Origin: Mactra quadrangularis
Taxonomy: Eukaryota; Mollusca; Bivalvia; Venerida; Mactridae
Reading direction: 5' to 3'
DNA: 64,000 bases
NCBI GenBank assembly: GCA_025267735.1
Contig: CM046295.1
Coordinates: 15,645,592-15,709,591 of the forward strand
Of the stretch, positions 12,250-23,649 are shown in pieces. Under the pieces are notes generated by a model that was given only the letters and a program-made list of their open reading frames with translations, was not told the DNA's origin and did not search any database. Position numbers and translations under genes: made by a program. Within the stretch, counting starts at the first letter, position 1. The number at the start of each line of letters is the position of its first letter.

Positions 12250-12440
12250 GATCTTAATAATTTTCTATGGCCATCTCCCTCCTACCACTGATTCTAAATC
12301 ATGTAGGGCATTAGGCGGTTGCTGACGGAGGTATGCGCCAGAGATTAATCCTTTATTTTGCCAGGGACATTGAGTAGGTGGACTGATCGTTGTGAAATAC
12401 CAACTGCTACCAACTGATCTAGCCGGGTGGCTATTTTCAT
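12250..12440. mobile_element. rearranged SINE B fragment
   Basis: Plus-strand SINE B body (CCATCTCCCTCCTACCA... to GACTGATCGTTGTGA) is joined directly to a minus-strand head (CAACTGATCTAGCCGGGTGG). The two parts have opposite orientation. Confidence 0.6.
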
Positions 12441-12660
12441 CCTTTGAATAGACAGAATTCTAAGTTTTTTAACCTGTAAACTGTTTCAGGGTCATATTGT
12501 AAGAACATGTTAGATGATGCTGCTAGTAGAAGACATCAAATATTCTGTGATAATTATGAAGGATTTGGAAATGTTTGTGGTTGTGATAATCCTCAGTTGT
12601 TACAATATCCTAAATCACCAGTAAGTATAGTCTACTTGGTCCTTTGTTGATATGGTTTTT

Positions 12661-12960
12661 AACCCAGGTCGATAGCGCAATTGGTAGCGTGTCAGGATTC
12701 GGAATCTCGTGTCCCGAGGGGGGTACGGGTTCGAATCCCACCCGGGGAGGTTATACCCTTCCATGAAAATTAGACTATAATGTCAATTTTCCTCCATTGA
12801 TTAGTTAATATGGAGAAGTTTCCGGCCTTGTGGAAGGGTTGGTGAGTACTGGTTATAGACAAAGGTCCAGGAAAGCTAGGTTAGGGTGTGCTGGACGCCT
12901 TGAAATGACCTTAAATGTGTTAATAAGGCGTTAAATCCAATAAATAAATAAATAAATAAA
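12661..12960 (+). mobile_element. SINE family A in a POMGNT1-like intron
   Basis: Full length: head from 12661, B-box GGGTTCGAATCCCACCC, tail (AATA)n. Exact 12-bp target duplication GATATGGTTTTT at 12649-12660 and 12961-12972. Confidence 0.93.
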
Positions 12961-12972
12961 GATATGGTTTTT

Positions 12973-13870
12973 GACATGGATTGCGTTAGCAAGTCAGGTC
13001 TTTGTAAGCTACATACAAATGTATTTTGGAATGCATTATAAAATGTCATGGAAGTAGCCATTTGATGGACATGCGCAGTCAGATTCAGTATAATGGTTTG
13101 TAGTAAAGGTTAACCTAACATGTGAATAAATGTCCCCTTGATAACAATATCTGACAGTATCAAGCAGTCTTGTTGTCAACACACAATACATGAAAATATC
13201 ATTGTTAATTAAATTAATTTCATTTTAACATTTTCCTTTAAGAACTGTCATTCATCAGCTAAACTATTGACAACAAGTTATGTTACTTCTGACCCCTGTC
13301 TGTTCTTTTTGTATGTTCATTTCGACGTGACCTTGCATCATGATGGGTTTATTCCCATTTTATCTGAGAACATTATCAATGTAGCTTCGCTGATCCTTTG
13401 TAATGCAGTTCGTTTGTAAATTTTAGAATGCTAAAACATGTATATCCGTTAATTTTCTGGTATTTTTGCTAATGAAACAACTAATGAAGGATTTTTCAAA
13501 CTTAATTATTTCAACGTTATACATTAAAAACGAAATTATCATTAGTATTGAAATTTATTGGAATTACTTTTTATCACCTTGGCCTTGATCAGGCTTTTTA
13601 GATGATATATGTATTTCGATAAATTCTGCCCTGTTTTAATCCATGTTCGCACAGTGCTATCAGGGCTTTGATTACACCATTTATTGATGCCTTTTCAGTT
13701 TGTAAGGCATTCAGTTAACCTTATTAGCATTTAATACTGGACTTTTTTCAGCACTAGTCATTTCTTAAAAAAGTTACAGTGCTGTTTAAAAATACACAGG
13801 CAAATAACTGGGCCAAAGTATAGAACTAAGTTTTGTTGCGAAAGTAATGTTGAGTACATAAGAAATAGCC
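12973..13870. other. non-coding intron sequence, no repeat identified
   Basis: Lies between the first two POMGNT1-like exons. AT-rich, no exon seen. Confidence 0.4.
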
Positions 13871-14219
13871 ATTCAGAACTCCTCGGCCATTCGCTACGAA
13901 TAACTTCATACATATTTAGGCACCATTTTGAAAGTATGTAAACAAATACACGATTGTTAAGGCGATGACTGAAGTTTGGTTTTTAGTCCGTAAATTTGAA
14001 ATTTATATATTTCAATGATACCGATGTACAATATTTGGTTCAATTTAAAACAAATAAATATGTTTAGACAAAGATCTGTGTGTATACTACAAGAACTATT
14101 TTGTGTAACTGTTAAGTGCTTCACCTCGCGTAGGTAGTAAAATCACAAAAATCCAGTGAAGACCCTCCCGTGAATCCTTCCGAGATAATTCATTCATGAA
14201 AGGTCGAGGTGTTCGAATT
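13871..14219. mobile_element. MITE with TTCGGAAC-type inverted ends, long form
   Basis: The left end ATTCAGAACTCCTCGGCC is mirrored on the right by GGTCGAGGTGTTCGAAT. It is flanked by a near repeat, AGAAATAGC / AGAAATTAC. Related copies lie at 45001-45073 (ends only) and 45137-45260 (left half). Confidence 0.7.
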
Positions 14220-14420
14220 GAAGAAATTACTTGCCAGTAACATTTATTTCTAAATACATGTACATCATTACTGACAGTTTTGAGAAAAGTTAGATAGCTA
14301 GAGAATCACCAAGCTATTTATGACTCATGTATTTGATATATTTCAGACTTACGAGAATAGTAAAAGCTTAAACATACCAGTAGCTATTGTAACCATTAAT
14401 AGAGCTAAATATTTATTCAA

Positions 14421-15299
14421 GTAAGTTGTCGTCTATTGTAGCAGAGTTTTATTATTATTTAACTTGTACTCCCTTGCCTTCAAAGTAGGTTGTTTCGGGA
14501 CACAGGGAAGTGTCTGCAAATTACTTGGGAGGTTGTTTTTTTAATCTCGGTTTGGAATATGCTTTTTTTATCAGGTTACTTAATCATTATCTTCTCTAAA
14601 CTTTTGTCAAATCCCTATACTTTATCGATATTTTTAATGATATTTTTATGAACAGCCACTCACCTGTTTGATAGAGGCTTCAGCATTCAAGACTCCATTG
14701 GCTACACCACGATCCTGCATCAACATTCAGGCAATGTTTTTTTTTTTTTCCCTTATAAAGTTAACAAGGATTCATGCAAAGTGAAATTTAATACTCACCA
14801 CTCTCTGCACGAACATTTTGTGTCAAAATGTGTAAAACACACCATGTGTGCCGATTGAGTGCATCGGACCGTATCAAATTATTTTTTCCCAACAAATCGG
14901 TAGAAAATGACACAAAAATCACCTCTGCAAAGTTTAATAAGGATCCATTGGCCCGTTATGAAATAGTCAAAATTTGAAAAGTGATCGGTTAGAACTTTTG
15001 TTCGGTGTAGAGAATCTTGATGATGAACAGCAACTATAGTAAATCTTGTGAAAATTGACCTAAGACAAAAAGTTAATTATTTGCATGCATTGAATTAGTT
15101 GTATGTTGTGTTGTTAGGGGATTTGATGAATTATTCTGATCTTTTTGCATGCACTGTAGGTTTTATTAAAATCAGAAAATCACATAATGTCCAGTATTAT
15201 TGATCAACATTTAAGACTTGTGATAGTTACCTCCCTTTGTCATACCTTGTAGTAGTTACATCACTTCTTATATTTAATGATTATAATGTGATATTTCAG
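14421..15299. other. intron where catalytic exons are expected but not seen
   Basis: Contains a T-rich tract near 14740 and no open stretch matching the glycosyltransferase core. Confidence 0.5.
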
Positions 15300-15429
15300 G
15301 GTTATGAACATTCGTTTAGAGATCCAACATGGTTGTATAGAATAGAAACAATGCCTGGTTGAGGTTGAATGATGAAATCTTCATATTTAGATGATTTATT
15401 TCCACAATGGTCTGCTCTTACCTTATAAG

Positions 15430-16261
15430 GTAATTGTATACTTTAAACATTGAGTTTGTCACCCGATTCTGTATGTACAAAAGTATAAGTTTTGTCTCTA
15501 TTGGAGTTTTTACTCAGTTTCCACAATTTTATAATCCCCCAAAAATACTCAACTTGCTATTTTACCCAAAAACTAATTCTAACTTAAATCAAGAGATTGA
15601 GACGACATGAACATTCCTACTTTGCTGGGTAAACTTATACTTCATTGACTCTTATCCAATTCTGTTGCATATTGACCTCTTTTTAAAGTTAACATGATCA
15701 TTTGATGTCTGTATAGCTTGCAAAAATTGATTCGAAACGTAAAATAATACATTTAAGATATTATTTGTAGGGATGTAACAATACAGTAAAAACCGTATAT
15801 ATATATTGCAATACGTATCGGATTTTAGTTAACATGCAAAACATTCATTGAAGCAATGCACATGCATTGCATTCGTTACACGTATTTTCAAGTAATCTCT
15901 TATCAAAATATTTCAATTACTTGTTTAAGATGGTTTATATGCTAAAAAACACTCATTTTGAAATGGACTTTCATAGAGAATTATTGCCTCATTCAACGAA
16001 ATATTTATCATATTAAAGCACAATTAGATAATTTCAAGTTTTCAACATATTTTTACATTTATTCAAATATTCAGATTCTGATGTAAACAACCAATATGGC
16101 ACATAGCTACAAAAACCTGTTCAGGAAAAAACGAAACCAGTTAAAAACTGTCAGAATTCGTATTGCAATATTAACGGGTATATCGGTTAACCATTGCAAA
16201 CCTAATTATTTGCATTGTTTGACTAGGTTAAAGATATTATTTGCATTGTTTTTTGTTTTTG
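15430..16261. other. non-coding; possible decayed hAT-type ends
   Basis: GGGATGTAACAATACAG at about 15772 and a loosely mirrored end near 16160-16200 (CGTATTGCAATATTAACGGG) suggest an old hAT-like element. No gene seen. Confidence 0.35.
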
Positions 16262-16493
16262 TTTTTTTTTGGTTTTTTTACGTCGCATTCAACACATATA
16301 TAGGTCATATACATGACGGCCAGCTCTTCCTACTATAGGTTTCCTGGACACTTATCTATCACCAGTACTAACTTACCCTACCACGAGGCCGACAACTTAT
16401 GTGTAGGGTATGACCTGCCGCAACTGGGATTCGAACCCGCGATCTCCGGATTCGAAGTCAGACATGCTAACCACTAGGCTACAGCCGCGGCTT
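16262..16493 (-). mobile_element. SINE family C
   Basis: In minus orientation: head GCTGTAGCCTAGTGGTTAGC, B-box CGGGTTCGAATCCCAG, and a body shared with 10103-10275. The tail, GTTGAATGCGACGTAAAAAA, resembles the tails of families A and B. Flanked by CATTGTTT on both sides. Confidence 0.85.
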
Positions 16494-16595
16494 TTCATTG
16501 TTTAATTTGGTTAAAAAAAGAGTAGTTACAATAGCATGTAATGTATTAATCTGTCTTAGACCAATTTTGAACGAACTATTAACTGTGAATAATAG

Positions 16596-16720
16596 TTTGG
16601 CAAGACACAGGCAGGTGGGTGGCTGGGTGGGCATTCATCCGGTGTCGTTAACAATTGCTTTAAAGTTCTTTCTTTACCATATATTTCTGCCATTTGTACT
16701 TAGCAACAAAATTTAATAAT
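16596..16720. repeat. solitary pearl-type core unit
   Basis: CCGGTGTCGTTAACAATTGC followed by TTAAAGTTCTTT and ATATTTCTGCCATTTGTA matches the first core unit of the element at about 60438-60500. Confidence 0.6.
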
Positions 16721-16867
16721 ATCGGGTAATTTTACATGTTTGTTTCTTGTGATAAATATTTCACTGACTGACTTACATGTGCATGTACCTCCATGGAAAA
16801 GTTAACTTGTGAAAAAGTATATATATATTCTGGACATTGTTCCTCCAGCACTCCAGTGCTTTGATTT

Positions 16868-17156
16868 TAAATTGGTTTAATGCCTTAGCAACATATTGAA
16901 TAGGTCATTTTACATTGATTAGTCATTGTAACCTAGTCACAGTTTCATGAAAACTATATCTCTGGATTTTACCTGTTAATTAGTTACTAGTAACATACCA
17001 CCTTGCCTGATTTATAATCAGTTGTAAGAGGGATAATTGCGGTATGAATTATTTCTTGACGAAGCTCTACAAAAGTATGCCCAGCTCGGGAATGAAACCA
17101 ATGACCCCTATGAACAGTAGACTTGAGTACTACCTATAAGCTAGCTGGGCATGTAA
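16868..17156 (-). mobile_element. SINE family B, interrupted by a MITE at its head
   Basis: Tail at 16868-16900 (GGTTTAATGCCTTAGCAACA), body with AGTCATTGTAACCTA, head near 17130. The 9-bp-TSD MITE landed in the head, duplicating GGCATGTAA. Confidence 0.8.
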
Positions 17157-17552
17157 CAATCTCCGTAAACAGAGATCCTTTAGAACGTTGACATACTGGA
17201 TCTCTTCTTAGTCAATGCAAGGTCATGTCAAGATGAACTTTGTGTCGACCAATCAATGCGTAGCTTTCATCTAGACGAAAACACTATTAATCACATTTTG
17301 ATTTCGTAATTTCTATTTTTAGACCTATGCTTGCATGCTAATTTAACAGCGGTATTATTCACAGTCTGCGATTAGGTGGCTCATTTCAAATTGCGTGACG
17401 TAGACGATGTAAACAAGTTAGGTATCATGATTTCGTCATGAATATTAAGATGAGAAAAGGTCACCTAAACGTGACCTTCGTTTGGAAAAGGCCAGATCTA
17501 AAGTAGCGAGTATGCGAGCGGTAAAATTTTAGATGGGGTTTTAATCAGATTG
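17157..17552. mobile_element. MITE with exact 9-bp target duplication, copy 2 (reverse)
   Basis: Starts CAATCTCCGTAAACAGAGAT and ends TTTTAATCAGATTG. Flanked by exact GGCATGTAA at 17148-17156 and 17553-17561. About 396 bp and closely similar to 5590-5997 in reverse orientation. Confidence 0.92.
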
Positions 17553-17561
17553 GGCATGTAA

Positions 17562-18755
17562 AAGACTGGTTAGTACTATAAATCAGTCTGTTATATATTT
17601 ATAGAAATACTTGTTACTAATGTTCAGCTTTATATTTATGTAATGATTATTTCAGAAACCTGGGCCAGAAGCAGTCCATTGATAGTTGTATTTAAACAAA
17701 AACAAACACCAGAAAAATGTGCCCTGATTGTGCTGAAAAAGACCAGGTGAAGATTTTATCTTACTAAAATACTTAAGTAGCACCAGACCGTGAGAGGGCA
17801 TCCCAGATTATACTAAGTCTTGTAAAATGTGAAATTGTTAACTGTATATTTTTAACTGTTACCTTTTCAATTGCCATAATATTCTCTCAAAATTCTCCCC
17901 CTTGATGAATTTACATGGACATTTGTTAATTTGGGGCGTTATTTACAGTATTAGGAAATATAGTTAAGTACAAATTAAAATACTTAAATTGTAGTTTGTG
18001 CTTCCTTTCTCAAAATACTAATTCATTTGGTATTTTTGGAGACTTTTGGGGATTTATGGTATGTATTTTGTTTCTAATAATACATTGATTTTGTGTGTCA
18101 ATTTGCACATGACTTCATACTTTGAACAAAATAAGTGCAAGCAAGCCAAAAAAACAGACAATGTGAAGATCAGATTTTCCAAAACTTTAGTTGAATTTTA
18201 ACCTGATTTCACTACTAGAGAGGTTAGACATTGAACTGAATGTAAAGGAAAGATAAATCAACAAAAAATCCAATGGTTTCAGATTTCTAGTGACATTATA
18301 GGTTAAAATTGAACTTGGACTTTGAAAACATAATTTTATGAGGTCTACTTTTTGAAGAAATTGAGAGTTTATACATGTTGTATCATTTATGCATAAGGAT
18401 TGGAGTTGCTTGTGAAATTTCTTTTAAAGTCTCAACACTGATTATCTAGTATATTTTATTGAAAGTTGGTATTCTTCAATAGAACTGTATAAACCATTGT
18501 GTTTAGGGACATTAATCTGGGTAAATCTTTTAATATTTAAAATGCAAAATATAAAATTGTTTTCCTATTTAATCCAAACAATCGCCTTTTAGTCTATTGC
18601 TAAACTATGATATGCATCAAATGATTATATATTCTGACCATAAAAGCTGACTCCGACTGGCAGACTTCAGATGTTGTATATAAATCCAGTTGCTGTTGAC
18701 AATATGGAGCCTTGGAGGTTATGAAAATATTTGAAAATATAAATTATTAATGCTC
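17562..18755. other. non-coding stretch with one doubtful exon-like block
   Basis: 17657-17747 lies between TTATTTCAG and GTGAAG and is open in one frame (ending ...CALIVLKKTR), but I recognise nothing in it. The rest is AT-rich without repeats that I can name. Confidence 0.35.
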
Positions 18756-19038
18756 AACCCGGGTCCATAGCGCAATTGGTAGCGCGCTGGGATTTGGATA
18801 CTTGTGCCCGAGGGGGTGCGGTGTCGAATCCCACCGGGGGAGGTTATACCCTTCCATGAAAATTAGACAATAATGTCAATTTTCCTCCATTAATTAGATA
18901 ATATGGAGAAGTTTCCGGCCTTGTGGATGGGTAGGTGAGTACTGGTTATAGACAAAGGTCCAGGAAAGCTAGGTTAGGTGCGCTGGGCGCCGTGAAATGA
19001 CCTATAATGTGTTAAATCTAATAAATAAATAAATAAAT
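18756..19038 (+). mobile_element. SINE family A, near full length
   Basis: Head GGTCCATAGCGCAATTGGTAG, altered B-box GGTGTCGAATCCCACC, usual body and AATAAATAAATAAA tail. Confidence 0.88.
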
Positions 19039-19590
19039 TTTTAATTCTTGTTGATCTTGAATCTTCTTAATTATAACCAAGAATTTTCTTTCTATTTTAA
19101 TATCTAGATATGATGTTATAATTCCACTGAACTCCAGGAAACCATGTAAGAATTCCCATTGAGATATGAACATGATGTAGATGTTTGTATGAGATGTTGA
19201 GCTTTCTTGATGTTTGTCTTCTAATCTAGGTGAGTATACATTATTATATTAATCTGCATTATTTTTGAATACTGCTGTTATATGACCTATACTATGTGTT
19301 GCTACATCGTTAAACCAAACAACATGGGTGAAATTTTTCTGAACTTTGTTTCAAACTACAATGTTTTGGGTAGTAACATACTATGAATACATGTTTCTTT
19401 ACATATTTAAACTACTTAAAAGGTAAACAGATGTTTGTTTCTTAGACTAGTCTCTTTTCAGACAATTAACTGAATGACATCAAGTAGCACATTAAAATAA
19501 CTATTTTTTATGAATATCCTGGTAGTTTTAACACTTACTTCCAAATCCTCAGCTTTACAATTGAATCAAAGGGTAAAAGTAAGTCGGACT
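19039..19590. other. non-coding stretch
   Basis: A short open block near 19105-19145 after TATCTAG (YDVIIPLNSRKP) could be an exon remnant but cannot be assigned. Confidence 0.3.
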
Positions 19591-19592
19591 TT

Positions 19593-19875
19593 TTTTGTTT
19601 GGTTTAATGCAATGTAGCAATACTTTGTATAGGTCATATCACGGTGGTCAGTCAACCTTCTCACTGTTTCTGGAAAGGCTAAGTCTTTGGAATAAGCTTT
19701 TTCCACTTAGTAGACCCATTCTTATGTGAGTGACTGACCACTGCCCTACATAATTAAGAATCATTGGTAGGAGAGAAAATGGCCATAGAAATAATTTCAT
19801 TACCAAGCTCCACTAAAATTTGGCCGGCCAGGGAAACCAACCGATTACCAGTCAACTCCTACGCCTACTTATTTC
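19593..19875 (-). mobile_element. SINE family B, truncated at the minisatellite border
   Basis: Tail and body as in other B copies (GGTCATATCACGGTGGTCAG). The head is lost at about 19850, where the 21-bp array begins. Confidence 0.75.
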
Positions 19876-20863
19876 CTTGTATCAGTTATACATCTAGTTA
19901 TACCAGTTATATATCTAGTTATACAGTTATAAATCATGTTATATCAGTTATACATCTAGTTATATCAGTTATAAATCTAGTTATATCAGTTATAAATCTA
20001 GTTATATCAGTTATAAATCTAGTTATACAGTTATACGTCTAGTTATATCAGTTATAAATCTAGTTATATCAGTTATAAATCTAGTTATATGATCAGTTAT
20101 AAATGTAGTTATATCAGTTATATATCTAGTTATACCAGTTATATGTCTAGTTATACAGTTATATGTCTAGTTATACCAGTTATATGTCTAGTTATACAGT
20201 TATATGTCTAGTTATACCAGTTATATGTCTAGTTATATCAGTTATATGTCTAGTTATATCAGTTATACATCTAGTTATACCAGTTATATATCTAGTTATA
20301 CCAGTTATACATCTAGTTATATCAGTTATAAATCTAGTTATACCAGTTATATGTCTAGTTATATCAGTTATAAATCTATTTATATCAGTTATAAATCTAG
20401 TTATATCAGTTATAAATCTAGTTATACCAGTTATAAATCTAGTTATATCAGTTATAAATCTAGTTATATCAGTTATAAATCTAGTTATATCAGTTATATG
20501 TCTAGTTATATCAGTTATAAATCTAGTTATATCAGTTATAAATCTAGTTATACCAGTTATAAATCTAGTTATATCAGTTATAAATCTAGTTATATCAGTT
20601 ATAAATCTAGTTATACCAGTTATAAATCTAGTTATACCAGTTATATATCTAGTTATATCAGTTATAAATCTAGTTATATCAGTTATAAATCTAGTTATAC
20701 CAGTTATAAATCTAGTTATATCAGTTATAAATCTAGTTATATCAGTTATAAATCTAGTTATATCAGTTATACATCTAGTTATACCAGTTATATGTCTAGT
20801 TATATCAGTTATATGTCTAGTTATACCAGTTATATGTCTAGTTATACCAGTTATATGTCTAGT
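19876..20863. repeat. 21-bp minisatellite, block 1
   Basis: The unit is TCTAGTTATAY followed by CAGTTATANA. Because 21 is a multiple of three and most units lack stops, long open frames appear on both strands. These are not genes. Confidence 0.95.
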
Positions 20864-21123
20864 TATACCCCCGCTTCGAAGAAGAAGGGGGTATACTGTT
20901 TTACCCTCGTCCGTGCATCCGTCCGTCACAAAATTTCCGACGCAGTTTTCTCAGCAACTATAACCAGCAGCAGCCTAATACTTTGCATATTGTTTCATCC
21001 CCTAGTCCCATGTGGTGTAAAAAGATTTCATGCGCCTTGCTCATCTACTTCCTGTTTGTCGCATATTTTTAGTTTTTTTGCGGGGGTATCACTAGCAAGC
21101 ATTAGCTCACAGATTTACTTGTT
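20864..21123 (+). mobile_element. Helentron-like element, family 1, copy 3 (inside minisatellite)
   Basis: 5' TATACCCCCGC hairpin, body, GCGGGGGTATCACTAG, 3' ACTTGTT. The minisatellite continues on both sides. Confidence 0.8.
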
Positions 21124-21352
21124 ATATCAGTTTTAAATCTAGTTATATCAGTTATAAATCTAGTTATACAGTTATAAATATAGTTATACCAGTTATTCAT
21201 CTTGTTAAATCAGTTAAGAATCTAGTAATATCAGTTATAAATATAGTTATATCAGTTATAAATATAGTTATATCAGTTATAAATCTAGTTATACCAGTTA
21301 TAAATCTAGTTATTCCAGTTATACATCTAGTTATACCAGTTATACATCTGTT
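21124..21352. repeat. 21-bp minisatellite, block 2
   Basis: Same unit as block 1, more diverged (AGTTATTCATCTTGTTAAAT variants). Confidence 0.9.
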
Positions 21353-21627
21353 TATACCCCTGCTTCGAAGAAGAGGGGGGTATACTGTTTTACCCTTGTC
21401 CGTGCGTGTGTGCGTGCGTGTGTCCGTCTGTTACAAAATTTCTGTCGCAGTTTTCTCAGCAACTATATCATGCAGCAGCCTAATACATTGCATATTGCTT
21501 CATCCCATAGTCCCATGTGGTGTAAAGCGATTTCATGCTCCTTGCTCATCTACTTCCTGTTTGTCGCATATTTTTAGATTTTTGCGGGGGTATCACTAGT
21601 GAGCATTAGCTCACAGATTTACTTGTT
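21353..21627 (+). mobile_element. Helentron-like element, family 1, copy 4
   Basis: Complete copy: TATACCCCTGC start, GCGGGGGTATCACTAG, GTGAGCATTAGCTCAC hairpin, ACTTGTT end. Confidence 0.8.
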
Positions 21628-22084
21628 TATTATTGTTAATATTAATCTTTTTGTAAAACGGCATTGAATATGTAATCAAATGAAGAAAGTTTAAGTTTAA
21701 GATTACTGATTTTATCAAACTGGTTTTTCAGCTGATGATATAGTTGATTTTGTATTCTTTATTCTTCTTGGGACAACTTGGACTACTTAAGGACATTTCT
21801 GTGACAGAGACTAAACAAGTGAGTATCATACTATGCCAGAGATGTCCGCCTGCTGGCCCTTGCCCATTTTTAAATTTGCAAAGGTTTGACCAAATTTACT
21901 ATTATGACAGACCCTGTGCCCAATAAAATTTTATCACTCATGCTCACTTACAATCAAATCAAAATTTTTCTAAAACTTTGTCTAGGAATGATTACATACT
22001 CTCTATATTTGATAAATCATTTAATTTTGTAGTAAATTTGTGATTTCCATAGAAAAACATGATTTTCGGATAAAAGGTGTGTAT

Positions 22085-22392
22085 GTTTGTTTGTTGGGTT
22101 TAACGCCGTAGCAACACATTATATAGGTCATATAACGGCGGTCAGTCAACCTACTCACTCCTCCTGGAAAGGCTAAATCTCTGGATTTAGCTGTTAACCA
22201 ACTACTAAGCTCATACTTTCGTCAGTGACTGACAACAGCTCTACATAATTAAAAATCATTGGTAGGAGGGAGAATGGCCGTAGAAATAATTTCATGACCA
22301 ATTTCCGTGAAAGTATGCCCCGGCCGGGAATTGAAACCACTACCCTTCGATCAGTAGACTTGCAAGCTGTCAACTGAGCTAGCCAGGCGGCT
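22085..22392 (-). mobile_element. SINE family B
   Basis: Tail GTTTGTTTGTTGGGTTTAAC, body with CGGCGGTCAGTCAACC, head ending AGCTAGCCAGGCGGC. Inside the first WDHD1-like intron. Confidence 0.88.
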
Positions 22393-22596
22393 CTACAAAA
22401 GGTGTGAAAATAAATCAATTTTCTTTTGTAGGGATCTAAATATTTCATTCCATTATTCCATATTTGGAAAACCCATTTCGGACTAAGAGGACATTTGGGA
22501 CAGAACGATCACTTTTATAATCCATGATATTTGTTACATCGGATTTCTGATAATTTAAATTTAGCTGTACTTACAAAATATGTTTTAAATTTTTAG

Positions 22597-22756
22597 ATTG
22601 AAGAAAGCAGTAACAACAAAGTATCATCTGATGTATTTGATGATGATGATGATGATTTCCTGATAGAGGCTACTGGTAAAGATGGTGATAGTGATAATGA
22701 TGATGATGTACAAACTGTTAAAAAACAATCTGATAATAATATATTCTCTGATGATG
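22597..22756 (+). CDS. WDHD1: WDHD1-like exon, acidic linker
   Basis: Follows TTTTTAG and ends before GTAGGT (phase 0 to 1). It encodes IEESSNNKVSSDVF and an Asp run. This matches the acidic region after the WD40 domain of AND-1 and joins in frame to the next exon as ...FSDDDMMSDIKG. Confidence 0.8.
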
Positions 22757-22884
22757 GTAGGTGCATTAAGCTTTACATTCTGATTCTTGGAACTTATTAA
22801 ATTCTCAAAATTGTATGGAAACATTTCAGAAGAACTTCTGATAATGACAATTTTAGTTTGATTTAGTTTAAAATTTTAGTTTTT

Positions 22885-23133
22885 TAAATTTTAGTTTACA
22901 GCTGTAGCAACTAGGAACACATTGTTTATATCATGGTGGTCAGTCAACCTATTAAATGTTTCTGGAAAGGCTAAATTTCTGGACTTATCTGGCAGGATAA
23001 AGAATGGTCGTAGAAATTATTTCACAACCTAACTACATGAAAGTTATGAAACCCTAACCCTGCCTGGGATCAAATCCTTAACCTTTCGATCAGTAGACTT
23101 GTGTGCTAAGGACTGAGCTAGCCAGGCAGCTAC
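22885..23133 (-). mobile_element. SINE family B, diverged
   Basis: Body with ATCATGGTGGTCAGTCAACC and head region ...GACTGAGCTAGCCAGGCAGC. The tail is degraded. Confidence 0.75.
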
Positions 23134-23476
23134 TTGAACTTACTTGCTAAATATTTATTTTATATGATATAACTTGGCTTCTCTTGGCTGACCAGTTCTT
23201 AACTCGCATATAGCCCAGACAACCTTGTTTTAATTGTTAAAAATATTACACATATATTACATATTAACATGAATACATGAAAGAGTTTTTGAAGGCTTAC
23301 TTTATATATACTTATATAGTTGAATGTATGGTAATTTTGATATTGATCCATGTATGTATGTTAAACATGTAAAATGAATGTAGTTATATATTGTGGTGTA
23401 CATTGGCATTTTGCCTAAAATACATAAATAAAATCTATATTATATATATTACAAACATTTCATCGCTGTATTACAG

Positions 23477-23649
23477 ACATGATGTCTGATATAAAGGGAG
23501 ATAATGATGATGCATCTAGTGTAACCTCAGACAAATCTGATACAATACATAAACCAGAGATTAAAGTTATAGAAGGATTTAAACCTGTACCATTACAGAG
23601 ACCATTTCAATCTGGATCTACACCGCATCATCTAACTAACAGATTTATG
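23477..23649 (+). CDS. WDHD1: WDHD1-like exon leading into SepB domain
   Basis: Bounded by TTACAG and GTAGGT. It ends PFQSGSTPHHLTNRFM, nearly identical to the conserved entry of the SepB domain in vertebrate AND-1, and joins in frame to VWNSVGIVR in the next exon. Confidence 0.85.

Larger units (their letters stand above)
12490..15429 (+). pseudogene. POMGNT1: POMGNT1-like glycosyltransferase, gene fragment with stops
   Basis: The family transfers GlcNAc to O-linked mannose in the Golgi. Three exons are seen. 12490-12620 (phase 2 start) encodes ASRRHQIFCDNYEGFGNVCGC, aligning with the vertebrate stretch RRRRFCSKVEGYGSVCSC. 14347-14420 encodes LNIPVAIVTINRAKYLF, aligning with LNVPVAVIAGNRPNYLY, the start of the GT13-type domain. 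15300-15429 encodes GYEHSFRDPTWLYRIETMPG, aligning with [20 protein letters not shown]. About 110 residues expected between the last two, including the acidic metal-binding motif, are not found in 14421-15299. After MPG two TGA codons (15360 and 15366) replace the expected Leu and Trp, and TAA follows at 15426. N- and C-terminal exons are not seen. Identity is strong; the pseudogene status is inferred. Confidence 0.8.

Noticed and set aside
20163..21136. Long open frames (up to 310 codons) on both strands
   Set aside because: They are products of the stop-free 21-bp minisatellite and run into a Helentron-like element.
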